64,000 nt of DNA from Microbacterium sp. Root180 (GTDB lineage: Bacteria > Actinomycetota > Actinomycetes > Actinomycetales > Microbacteriaceae). Positions 35,383 to 44,942 of the stretch are shown in pieces. Where the stretch lies: contig NZ_LMHS01000003.1 of NCBI RefSeq assembly GCF_001428485.1, positions 186,001 through 250,000 of the forward strand, given 5' to 3'. The notes beneath the pieces are model-generated. The model was not told the DNA's origin, did not search any database, and saw nothing but the letters and a program-made list of their open reading frames with translations. The position numbers and the translations under genes are program-made. The first letter of the stretch is position 1; every line of letters begins with the position of its first letter.

Positions 35383-35695
35383 ATCCGGGCGCTCGCGGAG
35401 CCCGTGGCACGCCGTTGCACCAGCCTGCCTGCGTCTCGGGCGCGCGATCGACTTTCCGTCAGTCATTGATCTGGATCTCGGTCAGGTTGCACGATAGCGA
35501 GCGCCATGGCCACCCGGGCGCGGCCCCTGGATGGGGCTAGCGTTGCCGAGTACTCATGCCGTCATCGTGCGCCGAGGGCGGCATCCGGCGTGTCGCTTTC
35601 AACTCTTCAGCGGATCGCTAGAGTGAGCAATCGATCCGCGGACTTCGCTGTCCGGATCGCACGATAAGTCCACAACATCACAAGGATGCCCGCCG
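35383..35695. other. 313-bp gap, candidate right boundary of the island
   Basis: No gene seen. GC and codon style change around here from island-like to chromosome-like. I searched it for a copy of the tRNA-Arg 3' end and found none. Confidence 0.3.
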
Positions 35696-36469
35696 ATGAG
35701 CACCACCCCTGCCCCACCTCCTGCCGGCTGGTACCCAGCGCCGAACGGATCGTCTGAGAAGTGGTGGTGGGACGGCGTGCAGTGGACTCCTCCGGCTCCG
35801 CAGCCGGGCTCCCAGCCGGCGGCATCCAGAGTTCCTGTCAGGTTGGCGGTGGCGACGCAGGTGCTGCTGATCGTCTCTGGCTTGACATCCGTTCTCACCA
35901 TCGGAGTCGAGGTGTTCGGGATCGGCGCGGTGACGCGCTACCTCGACGGACTCGACTACGACATCGAGCTGCTCAACGCGTACGACCGAGTCAGCCTGAT
36001 GTCCACGGTCGTGTCGTCCATGGCCCTCGTCGCCACCGGCGTGCTGTGGCTCATCTGGCAGTACCGGGCCGCCAAGCAGGTGCAGGGCCGCACGCGACGC
36101 TCACCCGGCTGGCACGTCGGCTCCTGGCTGATTCCCGTTGTCTCGTTCTGGTTCCCGTACCAGAACATCTCGGACCTTTGGCGGGCGACCGGACGCTCCC
36201 GGCCCGCGTGGCAGATCCTCTGGTGGCTACTGTGGATCTCGAGCGGCACCCTCATCCAGGTGTCGAGCATTATCTACAACAACGCCGAGGTGCTGGAGCA
36301 GTTCCGCGATTCGATGTGGGCGAGCATCGCCGGCGAGGTTCTGCGGGTGGCCGCCGTGCCGTTGGCGTGGATGGTCGTTCGGGGAATCACCCGGGGCCTC
36401 TCCCGCGGCACCGCACTTCCCGCACCAGCGCGGTGGAACGCGGACCCGGGACTCCCGCTCGGGCGCTGA
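35696..36469 (+). CDS. DUF2510-DUF4328 membrane protein
   Basis: 257 residues. N-terminal DUF2510 tryptophan motif (PPAGWYPAPNG..WWDGVQWT, residues 9-31), a Pro-rich linker, then a DUF4328 membrane domain with about four to five segments (LAVATQVLLIVSGLTSVLTI, STVVSSMALVATGVLWLIW, VGSWLIPVVSFWFPY, ILWWLLWISSGTLIQ). The PYQNISDLWRAT signature is typical of DUF4328. Function unknown. AAGGA precedes ATG by about ten bases. Confidence 0.85.
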   Translation: MSTTPAPPPAGWYPAPNGSSEKWWWDGVQWTPPAPQPGSQPAASRVPVRLAVATQVLLIVSGLTSVLTIGVEVFGIGAVTRYLDGLDYDIELLNAYDRVSLMSTVVSSMALVATGVLWLIWQYRAAKQVQGRTRRSPGWHVGSWLIPVVSFWFPYQNISDLWRATGRSRPAWQILWWLLWISSGTLIQVSSIIYNNAEVLEQFRDSMWASIAGEVLRVAAVPLAWMVVRGITRGLSRGTALPAPARWNADPGLPLGR

Positions 36470-36498
36470 GGTCCGGGCGCAACTGCCATGCTGATCCC

Positions 36499-37242
36499 AT
36501 GGCGCAGCCCAACGACCTTCTCGCAGTCCTCATCGACGCGGACAACGTGCCGCCGTCCAGCATCGGCGCGGTGCTCACCGAGGTCGCACGATTCGGTACG
36601 GCATCCGTGAAGCGCGTCTACGGCGACTGGACCCAGCAGCGCCTCAGTAGTTGGAAGGCGCCGGCGAGCGAGCACGTCATCCAGCCCATGCAGCAGTTCG
36701 CGAACACGGTTAAGAAGAACGCCACCGATAGCGCACTCATCATCGACGCGATGGACCTGCTGTACACACGCCGCTTCCAAGGGTTCTGCATCGTGTCGTC
36801 CGATAGCGACTTCACTCGCCTGGCCTCGCGCATCCGGGAGGACGGCGTGACCGTCTACGGGTTCGGGGAGCGGAAGACTCCTGAGGCGTTCCGGAACGCG
36901 TGCGACCAGTTCACCTACCTCGACGTGCTGGACGAGCCCGCCGCCGAGGGGGCTGTCAAGGCTCCGGCGCCGACTCGAGCGACGCGCGCAGAACTCCGGT
37001 CCAACACGAAACTTCTGTCAGGGCTTCGAACTTCCATCGCGACTGCCTCCGGAGAAGATGGTTGGGCCAACCTCGCGGTGGTCGGTGCCCTAATGCGCAA
37101 GCAGCAGCCTGACTTCGATCCGCGCAACTGGCACTATGCGAAGCTCTCCGACCTGGTGCGAGCGACCGAACTCTTCGAAGTCGAGTCGCGACCAACCGGA
37201 GGCGTTCAAGTCCGCAACAAGCCCAAGACTGCCGCCAAATAG
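36499..37242 (+). CDS. NYN/PIN-domain protein with OST-HTH (LOTUS) domain
   Basis: 247 residues. NYN domain (LabA/DUF88 type): VLIDADNVPP at the N-terminus, SALIIDAMDLLY, and FCIVSSDSDFTRLASRIREDG, giving the acidic residues of a PIN-like RNase site. Residues about 165-235 form an OST-HTH/LOTUS domain (DGWANLAVVGALMRKQQPDFDPRNWHYAKLSDLV). Probably an RNA-binding nuclease; target unknown. ATG 36499. Confidence 0.88.
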   Translation: MAQPNDLLAVLIDADNVPPSSIGAVLTEVARFGTASVKRVYGDWTQQRLSSWKAPASEHVIQPMQQFANTVKKNATDSALIIDAMDLLYTRRFQGFCIVSSDSDFTRLASRIREDGVTVYGFGERKTPEAFRNACDQFTYLDVLDEPAAEGAVKAPAPTRATRAELRSNTKLLSGLRTSIATASGEDGWANLAVVGALMRKQQPDFDPRNWHYAKLSDLVRATELFEVESRPTGGVQVRNKPKTAAK

Positions 37243-37294
37243 CGGAGTCGGCGCGCCGCGGCATCCGCTCTCCTTCGCCGCGGCGCGCCTCTCC

Positions 37295-38431
37295 TCACTC
37301 CAGCCCGTCGAAGAAGTCGCGGATGTCGTCGGCCAGCAGTCCCGGCTCCTCCATGGCCGGGAAGTGTCCGCCCTCGGCGTGGTCGGTCCAGTGGCCCACC
37401 GCTCCCCACGGATCCAGGGCGCGGCGGATGATCGGGTGCGTGTCGAACGCGACCCAGGCCGAGGGCACCTCGGGGGCGTAGGCGAACGCGAGCTCGGTGT
37501 GCTCGGCCTCGTAGTAGAACTGGGGGCTCGAGGCGCCGCTGCGCGTGAACCAGTACAGCGCGACGGTCGTGAGCAGCTGGTCGCGATCGACGGCCGGCAC
37601 GTGGTGGCCGTCGTCGCGGCGGGTCTTGAACTTCTCTCCGATCCACGCGAGCAGTCCGACGGGCGAATCGGTCAGCGCGGGGCCGATGGTGTCGGGGCGG
37701 TGGTTGTGCATGCCGAGGTATCCGCTCTCCGCCTTGAGCTCGGCCTGCAGCGCTTCGAGCTGACCGGCCTCGTCGTCGGTCAGGCCGTCCGGCATGGGGA
37801 ACTTGTCGCCGACCACCCCCAGCACCATGCGATCCACCCCGAGGTGCGTGCCGATGACCCGCTGCGGGAAGACACCGGCGAGGCGGGCGGCGATGCCCGA
37901 GCCGATGTCGGTTCCGTGCACGGCGAAGCGCTCGTAGCCGAGCCGCGTCATGATGTCGGCGTAGGCATCCGTCGTCCGTCCCAGCTCCCACCCGCTCGCG
38001 GACAGCGGAGTGGAGAAGCCGAAGCCCGGGGGCGATGGGATGACCACGTGGAACCGGTCGGTCAGCAGTGGGATGAGTCGCTGGTACTCGACGAACGATC
38101 CCGGCCAGCCGTGGCACAGCAGCAGCGGAGTGGCCGCCGCGTTCGCCGATCGCACCTGCACGACGTGGAACGTCTGCCCGTCGACGACGGTGGTGAACTG
38201 GTCGAGCGCGTTGAGCTTCGCCTCCTGCTCACGCCAGTCGAATCCGTCACGCCAGTAGTCGGCGAGCTCGGTCAGAAACCGAAGCGGGATGCCGCGGCTG
38301 AAGTCATCGCGGTCATCCCGGTCGGGTGCGGCGATCGGCCAGCGAGTGCGGGCGAGTCGATCGTGCAGGTCATCGAGGTCGGACTGCGGGATGTCGATGC
38401 GGAAGGGCGTGAGCCCGGTGTCGTTGTTCAT
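37295..38431 (-). CDS. epoxide hydrolase family alpha/beta hydrolase
   Basis: 378 residues. An epoxide-hydrolase N-terminal lid domain (FRIDIPQSDLDDLHDRLARTRWP), oxyanion HGWPGS, nucleophile Asp in VHGTDIGSGIA (Asp in place of Ser), two Tyr candidates, and a C-terminal His in EGGHFPAMEEP. Acts on xenobiotic or lipid epoxides; substrate unknown. ATG 38431 is chosen; a TTG at 38452 is also in frame. Divergent from the WYL regulator, with only 44 bp between the starts and a shared palindrome, so regulation by that protein is likely. Confidence 0.88.
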   Translation of the reverse strand: MNNDTGLTPFRIDIPQSDLDDLHDRLARTRWPIAAPDRDDRDDFSRGIPLRFLTELADYWRDGFDWREQEAKLNALDQFTTVVDGQTFHVVQVRSANAAATPLLLCHGWPGSFVEYQRLIPLLTDRFHVVIPSPPGFGFSTPLSASGWELGRTTDAYADIMTRLGYERFAVHGTDIGSGIAARLAGVFPQRVIGTHLGVDRMVLGVVGDKFPMPDGLTDDEAGQLEALQAELKAESGYLGMHNHRPDTIGPALTDSPVGLLAWIGEKFKTRRDDGHHVPAVDRDQLLTTVALYWFTRSGASSPQFYYEAEHTELAFAYAPEVPSAWVAFDTHPIIRRALDPWGAVGHWTDHAEGGHFPAMEEPGLLADDIRDFFDGLE

Positions 38432-38466
38432 GACTCCGACGATTCCAACCAATGCGGCAGGTTAGC

Positions 38467-38483
38467 TTCCGCAATATGCGGAA
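38467..38483. promoter_or_regulatory. palindromic operator between epoxide hydrolase and WYL regulator
   Basis: TTCCGCA-ATA-TGCGGAA, 7-bp perfect arms with a 3-base centre. The regulator's start codon lies at the centre of the palindrome. An extra TGCGG half-site is at 38453-38457. Likely bound by the WYL protein for autorepression and control of the hydrolase. Confidence 0.6.
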
Positions 38484-39483
38484 TGATCGGATCGTGCTCG
38501 AAACCTCCGCCCGCCTGCTGGAGTTGCTGTCGCTGCTGCAGCTCCAGCGAGATTGGACGAGCTCCGAACTCGCAGACCGGCTCGCCGTGAGCACGCGGAC
38601 CGTGCGGAGCGACATCGGCAAGCTGCGCTCGCTCGGGTACCCGGTGGATGCTCGACCCGGCGTCGCCGGCGGCTACCGGCTCGCCGCGGGTGCAGCGATG
38701 CCGCCGCTGCTGCTCGACGACGACGAAGCCGTCGCCGTCGCGATCGGGCTGGGCGCGGTGGCGACATGGCGACTCGGGATCGAGGAGACCTCGCTCACCG
38801 CGCTCGCGAAGATCGAGCAGGTGATGCCCTCACGCCTGCGTCGGCGCGTCGACGCGGTCCGCGAGGCGACGAGTGTGGTCCCTGGCCCGGAACCGCAACC
38901 CGACCTCGCGGTGCTGAGCGCGGTCGCCGCGGCGATCCGAGGCCACGAACGCCTGCGGTTCGGGTACACGACGCACGATGGCAGCGCGTCGGCACGCCAT
39001 ACCGAGCCGCAACGGCTCGTGAGCTGGGGACCTGTCTGGTATCTCTTCGCGTGGGACCTCGACCGCGATGACTGGCGGGTCTTCCGAGTCGACCGCATGG
39101 TGCAGCATCCCCCGACCGGCGTGCGATTCCGTCCCCGCGTCATCCCCGAAGACGCCCTGGTCGAGCACGTCGTCCGCCGCATCGTCCAGGCGAGCTGGAC
39201 GTACCGGGCGCGGGTCGTCGTGCATGCGTCGGCCGCCGCCGTCGCTGCCGCGATCCGCATTCCCGTCGACGTCGAGGCGATCGACGAGTCCACGTGCCGG
39301 GTCGAGCTCGGATCGGACGACCCCGACCAGCTGGCGTTGCTGCTGGCGCAGCTCGACGCCGACGTCGAAGTCGTCGACGGCGACGAGCTGAAGGGGGCGT
39401 TCGAGCGCCTCGCCGCGAGGTTCGCGCGGGCGGCGAACCCCGACGGCGAGACACGCCTTCACGCCTCCCGGCCGCAGCGGTGA
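38476..39483 (+). CDS. WYL-domain HTH transcriptional regulator (YafY type)
   Basis: 335 residues. N-terminal winged HTH (SSELADRLAVSTRTVRSDIGKL), a linker, then a WYL domain (LVSWGPVWYLFAWDL..WRVFRVDRM) and a C-terminal WCX-like extension. WYL proteins respond to ligands, often nucleic acid or small molecules, in defence and metabolic contexts. ATG 38476 is preferred over 38452; either lies in the operator region, consistent with autoregulation. Confidence 0.9.
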   Translation: MRNDRIVLETSARLLELLSLLQLQRDWTSSELADRLAVSTRTVRSDIGKLRSLGYPVDARPGVAGGYRLAAGAAMPPLLLDDDEAVAVAIGLGAVATWRLGIEETSLTALAKIEQVMPSRLRRRVDAVREATSVVPGPEPQPDLAVLSAVAAAIRGHERLRFGYTTHDGSASARHTEPQRLVSWGPVWYLFAWDLDRDDWRVFRVDRMVQHPPTGVRFRPRVIPEDALVEHVVRRIVQASWTYRARVVVHASAAAVAAAIRIPVDVEAIDESTCRVELGSDDPDQLALLLAQLDADVEVVDGDELKGAFERLAARFARAANPDGETRLHASRPQR

Positions 39484-39528
39484 GGCCGGCTGGGGCTACC
39501 CGGCGGCCGAGGCCCTACCGCCGTGCGA

Positions 39529-40761
39529 TCACACCAGCGCGGTCCAGGTCGCCCACACCCAGGGCAGCATCCCCAGGAACACGAAGCCCGCCACGTAGCT
39601 CAGGGCCGGGTAGACGGGTGAGGAGAGGTGGCGAGCCCACGCGACCTTCGTCGTCATCCGCGACTCCCGCGGTGGCGGGGCATCGAGCGAGCTCAGCAGG
39701 TCGAGCCCGATCCAGTCCTTCATCGCGCGACTCAGCTCTTCGGTCGACTCGCGACTCAGCAGCGCGACGAATCGGCCGCTGCGCCGCACTCGGTACATGT
39801 CGAACGTGAGCCAGATCCACGCCAGGAACCCCACGATGGCGGCGATGACGGCGACGGGCACCAGCACCTGCGATTCCAGCAGCTGCACGCTCCATCGATC
39901 GTCCTCCTGGAGTCGTTCCAGCTCCTCCGCGCTCACGAACACCGCCACCAACGCTCCGATGAGCGCACCGAAGAACAGGAGCGCGGTACCCCACGTCGCC
40001 GACACGAACCACATGATCCGGGTGAGAAGGAGATTGCGCTCGGCGAACGGAGCCGGCCGCGGCAAGCGGTAGGCGATGTAGAAGCAGAGGAGGCACGGGG
40101 CGACCACGATCGTCGCGAGGGCCGTGGACGTCAGGACGTTGAGCACTGCCCGCCCCTGTCCCTCCCACGGCAGCACGTTGAGGAAGCCGAGAGACACGAG
40201 GATCGCCATCACGACGAACGCGATGCTCCACGGAGGCCGAGCGATCCATCGGCGATTGTCCTGCATCTCACTCTCGAACGAACGCCAGAACGCCGGCGGG
40301 TCCCAGCGCTCGACGAACTCGGCGATCGCCGGCATCTGGAGTGAACTTGCCGCCCGCCCCGGGCCGAGATCATCGTCGAAGGTCTCGAAGCGGTGCTGGA
40401 ACGTCTTCGCGAAGGTCATGACGCCGACCTGGTACAGCTTGCCCTCGTAGTCCGCGAACTGCTGTCGCAGGTCTTCCGTGAGGTCCAGATCCTCGGCCGG
40501 CTGACGGAAGGCCCGGGCGACATGCTCGCGAAGGAGTTCGTTCACGGGTCCCGTGAGGTACTTCACGGCCGCGCGCATGAGCTCCGTGGCGTCATCCCAA
40601 TCTGATGGAGCGGATGCCGCGAGCGACATCGCCACCGCGCGAATCCGCACTCGATCGATCCGATCGAGTTCCCGCGCCGAGGCCAGCTCCGCGAGCGGTC
40701 GTGCGATCCGGCCAGGCACCTTCCGAGCAACGCGCAACCGGCGCGACGAGCTTCGCGTCAT
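39529..40761 (-). CDS. multi-pass membrane protein, unknown
   Basis: 410 residues. A basic, helical cytoplasmic N-terminus of about 175 residues, then about five to six hydrophobic segments (PWSIAFVVMAILVSLGFL, LNVLTSTALATIVVAPCLLCFYIAY, WFVSATWGTALLFFGALIGALVAVFV, VLVPVAVIAAIVGFLAWIWL, a C-terminal SPVYPALSYVAGFVFLGMLPW). No family recognised. 59 bp downstream of the SIR2 gene on the same strand; may be the last gene of that operon. Confidence 0.75.
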   Translation of the reverse strand: MTRSSSRRLRVARKVPGRIARPLAELASARELDRIDRVRIRAVAMSLAASAPSDWDDATELMRAAVKYLTGPVNELLREHVARAFRQPAEDLDLTEDLRQQFADYEGKLYQVGVMTFAKTFQHRFETFDDDLGPGRAASSLQMPAIAEFVERWDPPAFWRSFESEMQDNRRWIARPPWSIAFVVMAILVSLGFLNVLPWEGQGRAVLNVLTSTALATIVVAPCLLCFYIAYRLPRPAPFAERNLLLTRIMWFVSATWGTALLFFGALIGALVAVFVSAEELERLQEDDRWSVQLLESQVLVPVAVIAAIVGFLAWIWLTFDMYRVRRSGRFVALLSRESTEELSRAMKDWIGLDLLSSLDAPPPRESRMTTKVAWARHLSSPVYPALSYVAGFVFLGMLPWVWATWTALV

Positions 40762-40820
40762 CCGTCTCCCCCAGACTCGGACGCCCCCGCGCCCCCTGGA
40801 CTGAGGTTACCGATATCTCG

Positions 40821-41945
40821 TCAGGCCACCGTCCCGTAGACGGCATCCCAGTCCCCCGCCGTCTCGTAGACCGGCGCAAGGACCTCGGGGATCTCGGGGT
40901 AGTCCCGCACCCACACCACGTGCACACCGAGCGGTCGAAGCGTGTCCTCCGTCGCGCGGTCGGCCTCGGGGTTCTTCTGCTTCAACAGAGCGACGTGCCG
41001 CCCCACTGTTTCGCGGATCTCCTCGATGTCCGTCACGCCTTCGGCCACGAGCGCGGCGACGCGCTCCCGCTTCGAGTAGTGGAGCAGGCGACGGAGGTTG
41101 TGATCCTCCATCGAGAGACCGACGAAGACGGCCGTGTGCTCGCGAAGCAGGTGCAGGAAGCTGTAGTTGAACATGCTGGTCGCGTTGTTGAACACGTCGA
41201 AGTAGTCCTGCTCGGTCAGTACGAGCCCGTCCGGAGCGTGCTTGCGCAACTCCTCCAGGGGTTGGTCGAACCGCATGAGGCCGTGCACGTGGTAGACACT
41301 CGTCTTGCTCAACCTCGACGACGCCGAGGCGCGCTCGACGGTGCGGAGGATGAGATTCCTGCTGCGTTCGCCGCGAAGTGCGGACGAGTAGCGCGCGCAG
41401 TACTTCACGACCGAATGGGACTGCAGCAGGTTGTCGAGGTTGAAGGTGACGACCGCCCGTACCTTCGGATTCCGCGTGAACGTGTCACCCTCCCGCGCCA
41501 CGCACATGGCCGAGACGGCCTTGAGTGTCGTGTTCTTGTCGAGCCGCTCAACGAGCTGCGCCGCCGTGCCGTGGGTGATCTTGGTGCCCAGGGTCCACTC
41601 GAAGTCTCGATACAACGCGTTCCACACGAGCTCGGCGAAGGCCTTGCGCTGCTCCTTGGTCGAGTCGCCCGTGAAAGGCGTCCGCTCCTCGAGGAGGCTG
41701 GCGAGCATGGGTGCCGACATGTCCTCAAGGCCCGGATACGGCGGCGAGCCGTCGTGCAGGTCGGCGAACACCCGCTCCATGAGCCCCGCCCAGTTCGGCA
41801 GCCCAGAGGCGTACGAGACGCCCGCTCCGAGCACGAGAGCGATTCCGCGACGCGCGTACGCTTCCCGCAGCCTGGCCCTGCCGTCTCGAATCGGCTGCTT
41901 CTTGATCACTGGAGGACCCCCAAGCGGTCCGCTGCCCATCGGCAT
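40821..41945 (-). CDS. SIR2-like NAD-binding protein
   Basis: 374 residues. SIR2 fold motifs: NAD loop LVLGAGVSYASGLPNW (about 38-52), TFNLDNLL (167-174) and the catalytic-His block VYHVHGL (His221). No Cys-x2-Cys zinc ribbon is seen, which is usual for prokaryotic SIR2 proteins used as NADases in abortive defence rather than deacetylases. C-terminal half (FLHLLREHTAVFVGLSMEDHN onward) resembles SIR2-family extensions. Start ATG 41945; a second ATG follows at 41939. Fifth gene of the operon, 29 bp after the unknown 399-residue protein. Confidence 0.85.
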   Translation of the reverse strand: MPMGSGPLGGPPVIKKQPIRDGRARLREAYARRGIALVLGAGVSYASGLPNWAGLMERVFADLHDGSPPYPGLEDMSAPMLASLLEERTPFTGDSTKEQRKAFAELVWNALYRDFEWTLGTKITHGTAAQLVERLDKNTTLKAVSAMCVAREGDTFTRNPKVRAVVTFNLDNLLQSHSVVKYCARYSSALRGERSRNLILRTVERASASSRLSKTSVYHVHGLMRFDQPLEELRKHAPDGLVLTEQDYFDVFNNATSMFNYSFLHLLREHTAVFVGLSMEDHNLRRLLHYSKRERVAALVAEGVTDIEEIRETVGRHVALLKQKNPEADRATEDTLRPLGVHVVWVRDYPEIPEVLAPVYETAGDWDAVYGTVA

Positions 41946-41974
41946 TCACCGTGCGACAGCATCCGGTATCGCCG

Positions 41975-43174
41975 CTAACTCGACCTCGCCCCGACGAGCC
42001 GCGCGCCGCCGGCGGTGATGGCGACGGGTGCCTTGCGGGCCTTGAGGTCGCGACCGGTCGCCGCGCTCCATTCCGTGAGGACGCGCTGCACCTGCGGGCC
42101 GAGCGGAGCGGGCGCTCCCGTCGGGGGGTTCGTAACGCCGTTGGGAATGACCGTGGCGTAGAGGAGCCACGAGTCAGCGCCGTTGCGAAGGATGCGGCTC
42201 TGCACCACGCGGAGAAGCTCCGAGAGCGGAAGCGCCAGGCCGAAGAGCGCATCGGACCGGCTGTGTGGCGCCATCTTCACCTTCTCGCCGACGAGCTTCA
42301 GACGCCCCTCGACACTCACGCCCTCGGCCCGGAGATCGCGGATCACGTCGTTATTCGAACTCAGCACGACTTCGATCCAGGATGCCGCGGCGACGGCCGC
42401 GAGCTCCTCCCGGGCGAGGTTTCCATTCTGCGTGCGCTCGTCGAGCATGAAGGCGAGCTCCTCGGCGATCCGGTAGATGCGGTCGTCATCGGTCTCGTTC
42501 ATGCCGACCTGGTTGCGGATGTTCGTGATCGCACGCCACGCCTCGTAGAGCAGGTCTTCGAGCAGCGAGACGAAGGTGCTGTTCGCCGCGATCGCCTTCG
42601 GGTACTCGGCCGGGCCGTTCACCTCGGTGCCGAATGCCAGCTGGAGCTTGAACAGCCTCTCGTAGGCATTCCGCCGCACTGACTCGGGGTTCGACCGCAG
42701 CTCACTCACCGCACGGAAGGTCGGATAAGGCGCTTCCGCACCGAAGAACAGCGCCTCGGTCGTGTCGAGCCAGCGCTGCGTGAGCGGCGAGGCCGAGCCG
42801 AGCGCCTCACCGGTGCGGAACTCGCGGACGAGTCGCCCGAAGATCTGCAGCGCCCGCGTGTTCTCGATCATGTACGCGTAGATGAGATGCTCCCACGAGC
42901 GGGGCATCGGGAGTCCCGTCGGCGACGTCGGCGGCGGCCACTGCGAGAAGTAGCCCTCCGCGTGCCGCGTCGTTCGCACGGGCGGCGGCTGCGCCGGGCT
43001 GCCCGCCAGAACGGCGAGGGCCGGCGTCGCGGGCGTGCCGAGCACGTTGGCCGCGGACCACGCCTGGTCGATGGCGAGCAGGATGTCAGTGGGATCCGCC
43101 TGCAAGACGGCGGCGACGACGGCGGGCGGCTGATTGCCCGCCTTCTCCATACGGTCGATGAGTTGCTTGAACAC
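41975..43174 (-). CDS. hypothetical protein in SIR2/peptidase operon
   Basis: 399 residues, soluble, mostly helical by composition. A Pro-rich linker (about 60-95) separates a small N-terminal helical part (QLIDRMEKAGNQPPAVVAAVLQADPTDILLAIDQ) from a large domain (HLIYAYMIENTRALQIFGRLVREF to the end). No family recognised. Only 12 bp from the poly-Gln gene upstream and 29 bp from the SIR2 gene downstream. Confidence 0.75.
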   Translation of the reverse strand: MFKQLIDRMEKAGNQPPAVVAAVLQADPTDILLAIDQAWSAANVLGTPATPALAVLAGSPAQPPPVRTTRHAEGYFSQWPPPTSPTGLPMPRSWEHLIYAYMIENTRALQIFGRLVREFRTGEALGSASPLTQRWLDTTEALFFGAEAPYPTFRAVSELRSNPESVRRNAYERLFKLQLAFGTEVNGPAEYPKAIAANSTFVSLLEDLLYEAWRAITNIRNQVGMNETDDDRIYRIAEELAFMLDERTQNGNLAREELAAVAAASWIEVVLSSNNDVIRDLRAEGVSVEGRLKLVGEKVKMAPHSRSDALFGLALPLSELLRVVQSRILRNGADSWLLYATVIPNGVTNPPTGAPAPLGPQVQRVLTEWSAATGRDLKARKAPVAITAGGARLVGARSS

Positions 43175-43186
43175 GGGCCGACTCCT

Positions 43187-43666
<480 letters not shown>

Positions 43667-43682
43667 CGCTCCTGTCCTCTCC

Positions 43683-44942
43683 TCACGCGGCCACAGCCGT
43701 GCCATGGAACCAATCACGGGCCCGCGAGGCCCACTCGGCCGCAGTCTGGGGCCGCTCTGCTTCACGCAGTCCGGCGAGTGCAACGATCCGGATGCCGTCG
43801 CGCTCGCGAATCTCGGGCGACGTCCACAGCGCACGCCCGGCCTCGCGCTCGAAGTCGGCCAGCGCGGACGGCGACACCCGGCCGGGCGGCAGCATCTCGC
43901 CGATCGTGCGACCGGCAAGGCCCGGGATGCGGGTGTTGCGGCACGCGCGTGCGATGCGCGGCATCCGCTCGGCGGAACCCTGCAGCACCTCGGCGAGCAC
44001 TCCCCCGACCCGCGAGATCGGGTGCCCGACGACGACGGCCGCGTCGAGAGCATCCCACGGTCCAGGTCCCCACGCGTCGCGGCACATCTCGACCCCGAGT
44101 CGCGCACGCAGCCAGCCGATCGGATGCGGGTCGCCCAGCGGCCAGCGGAAGATCGTGCTCTCATCGCCGACGACGTCGTAGAGGGCCGAGACCGACGCGT
44201 AGCCGGTGTGGGCGAAGGCGAAGACATCGGCCGCGATCTCGGACGCCCAGCCGCTCCACACCGAGGCGAGCTGCGGCGCATCGGCGAGCTCCTGGGTGAG
44301 CGCGTCCCGCAACGCCGGAACCCAGCCCGTCATCGCTGCAACCTGGTGGCCAGTTTCGTGAAAAAGGCTGGTGGGGCGATAAATATTGTGCCGCACGATC
44401 TTGATCGCGGCCACCGGATTGACGCTCCCCGGCGACCAGAGCCTTATGCCGGCTCGGAGGATCGATGCGCCCATGCCCTTATCGACATATGTCAAGGTCG
44501 GGGGGACGATCAGACCGGCCGGCGCCAGCACGGCGCGCATGCTCGCGGAGGCGAGCCGATCGAGCGTGCGCAGCGTCATCGCCAGCGGCGCGGTCGTGCG
44601 GGTGTTGACCGCGTCTCCGAAGAACTCGAGGGTGGTCTCGACCTGGGTGTAGCTGCGCCGGAGCTGCTGCACCGCCGCCGCCGCGGCCGGCACGTAAGCG
44701 GGGTCGGACCTGGCGGAGCGGATCACTCCGCGCGCCAGCCCCGCCTGCCGCAGGAGCTCGTCGACGAGCCGGCCGAGCATCCGCCGCAGGGGCAGTCCCG
44801 CTTCGGCCTCGACGCTGCGCCACGCCTCGGCCGACGCGAACTCCTCGGCGTCGGCGAAGGGCGTCGCCGCCGTCAGCCAGTGCGCGAACTGCCGTTCCAG
44901 GTCGTCGACCACGACGCGGTGCGCGGCAAGGGTCTCGGTCAT
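43683..44942 (-). CDS. HETGH zinc metallopeptidase-like protein
   Basis: 419 residues. Zinc motif HETGH (195-199) in LFHETGHQVAAMTGW and a downstream Glu235 in WASEIAADVFAF, which fits a gluzincin-type third ligand. The N-terminal 190 residues are helical and unassigned. Extra conserved-looking blocks follow (PLGDPHPIGWLRARLGVEM). No signal peptide, so it acts inside the cell unless exported by other means. Start ATG 44942 overlaps the stop of the large upstream gene (ATGA). Substrate unknown; processing of the neighbouring large protein is one possibility. Confidence 0.8.
   Translation of the reverse strand: MTETLAAHRVVVDDLERQFAHWLTAATPFADAEEFASAEAWRSVEAEAGLPLRRMLGRLVDELLRQAGLARGVIRSARSDPAYVPAAAAAVQQLRRSYTQVETTLEFFGDAVNTRTTAPLAMTLRTLDRLASASMRAVLAPAGLIVPPTLTYVDKGMGASILRAGIRLWSPGSVNPVAAIKIVRHNIYRPTSLFHETGHQVAAMTGWVPALRDALTQELADAPQLASVWSGWASEIAADVFAFAHTGYASVSALYDVVGDESTIFRWPLGDPHPIGWLRARLGVEMCRDAWGPGPWDALDAAVVVGHPISRVGGVLAEVLQGSAERMPRIARACRNTRIPGLAGRTIGEMLPPGRVSPSALADFEREAGRALWTSPEIRERDGIRIVALAGLREAERPQTAAEWASRARDWFHGTAVAA

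Noticed and set aside
35383..35695. Right attachment site of the island
   Set aside because: No copy of the tRNA-Arg 3' end was found here, so the boundary is inferred only from gene content.
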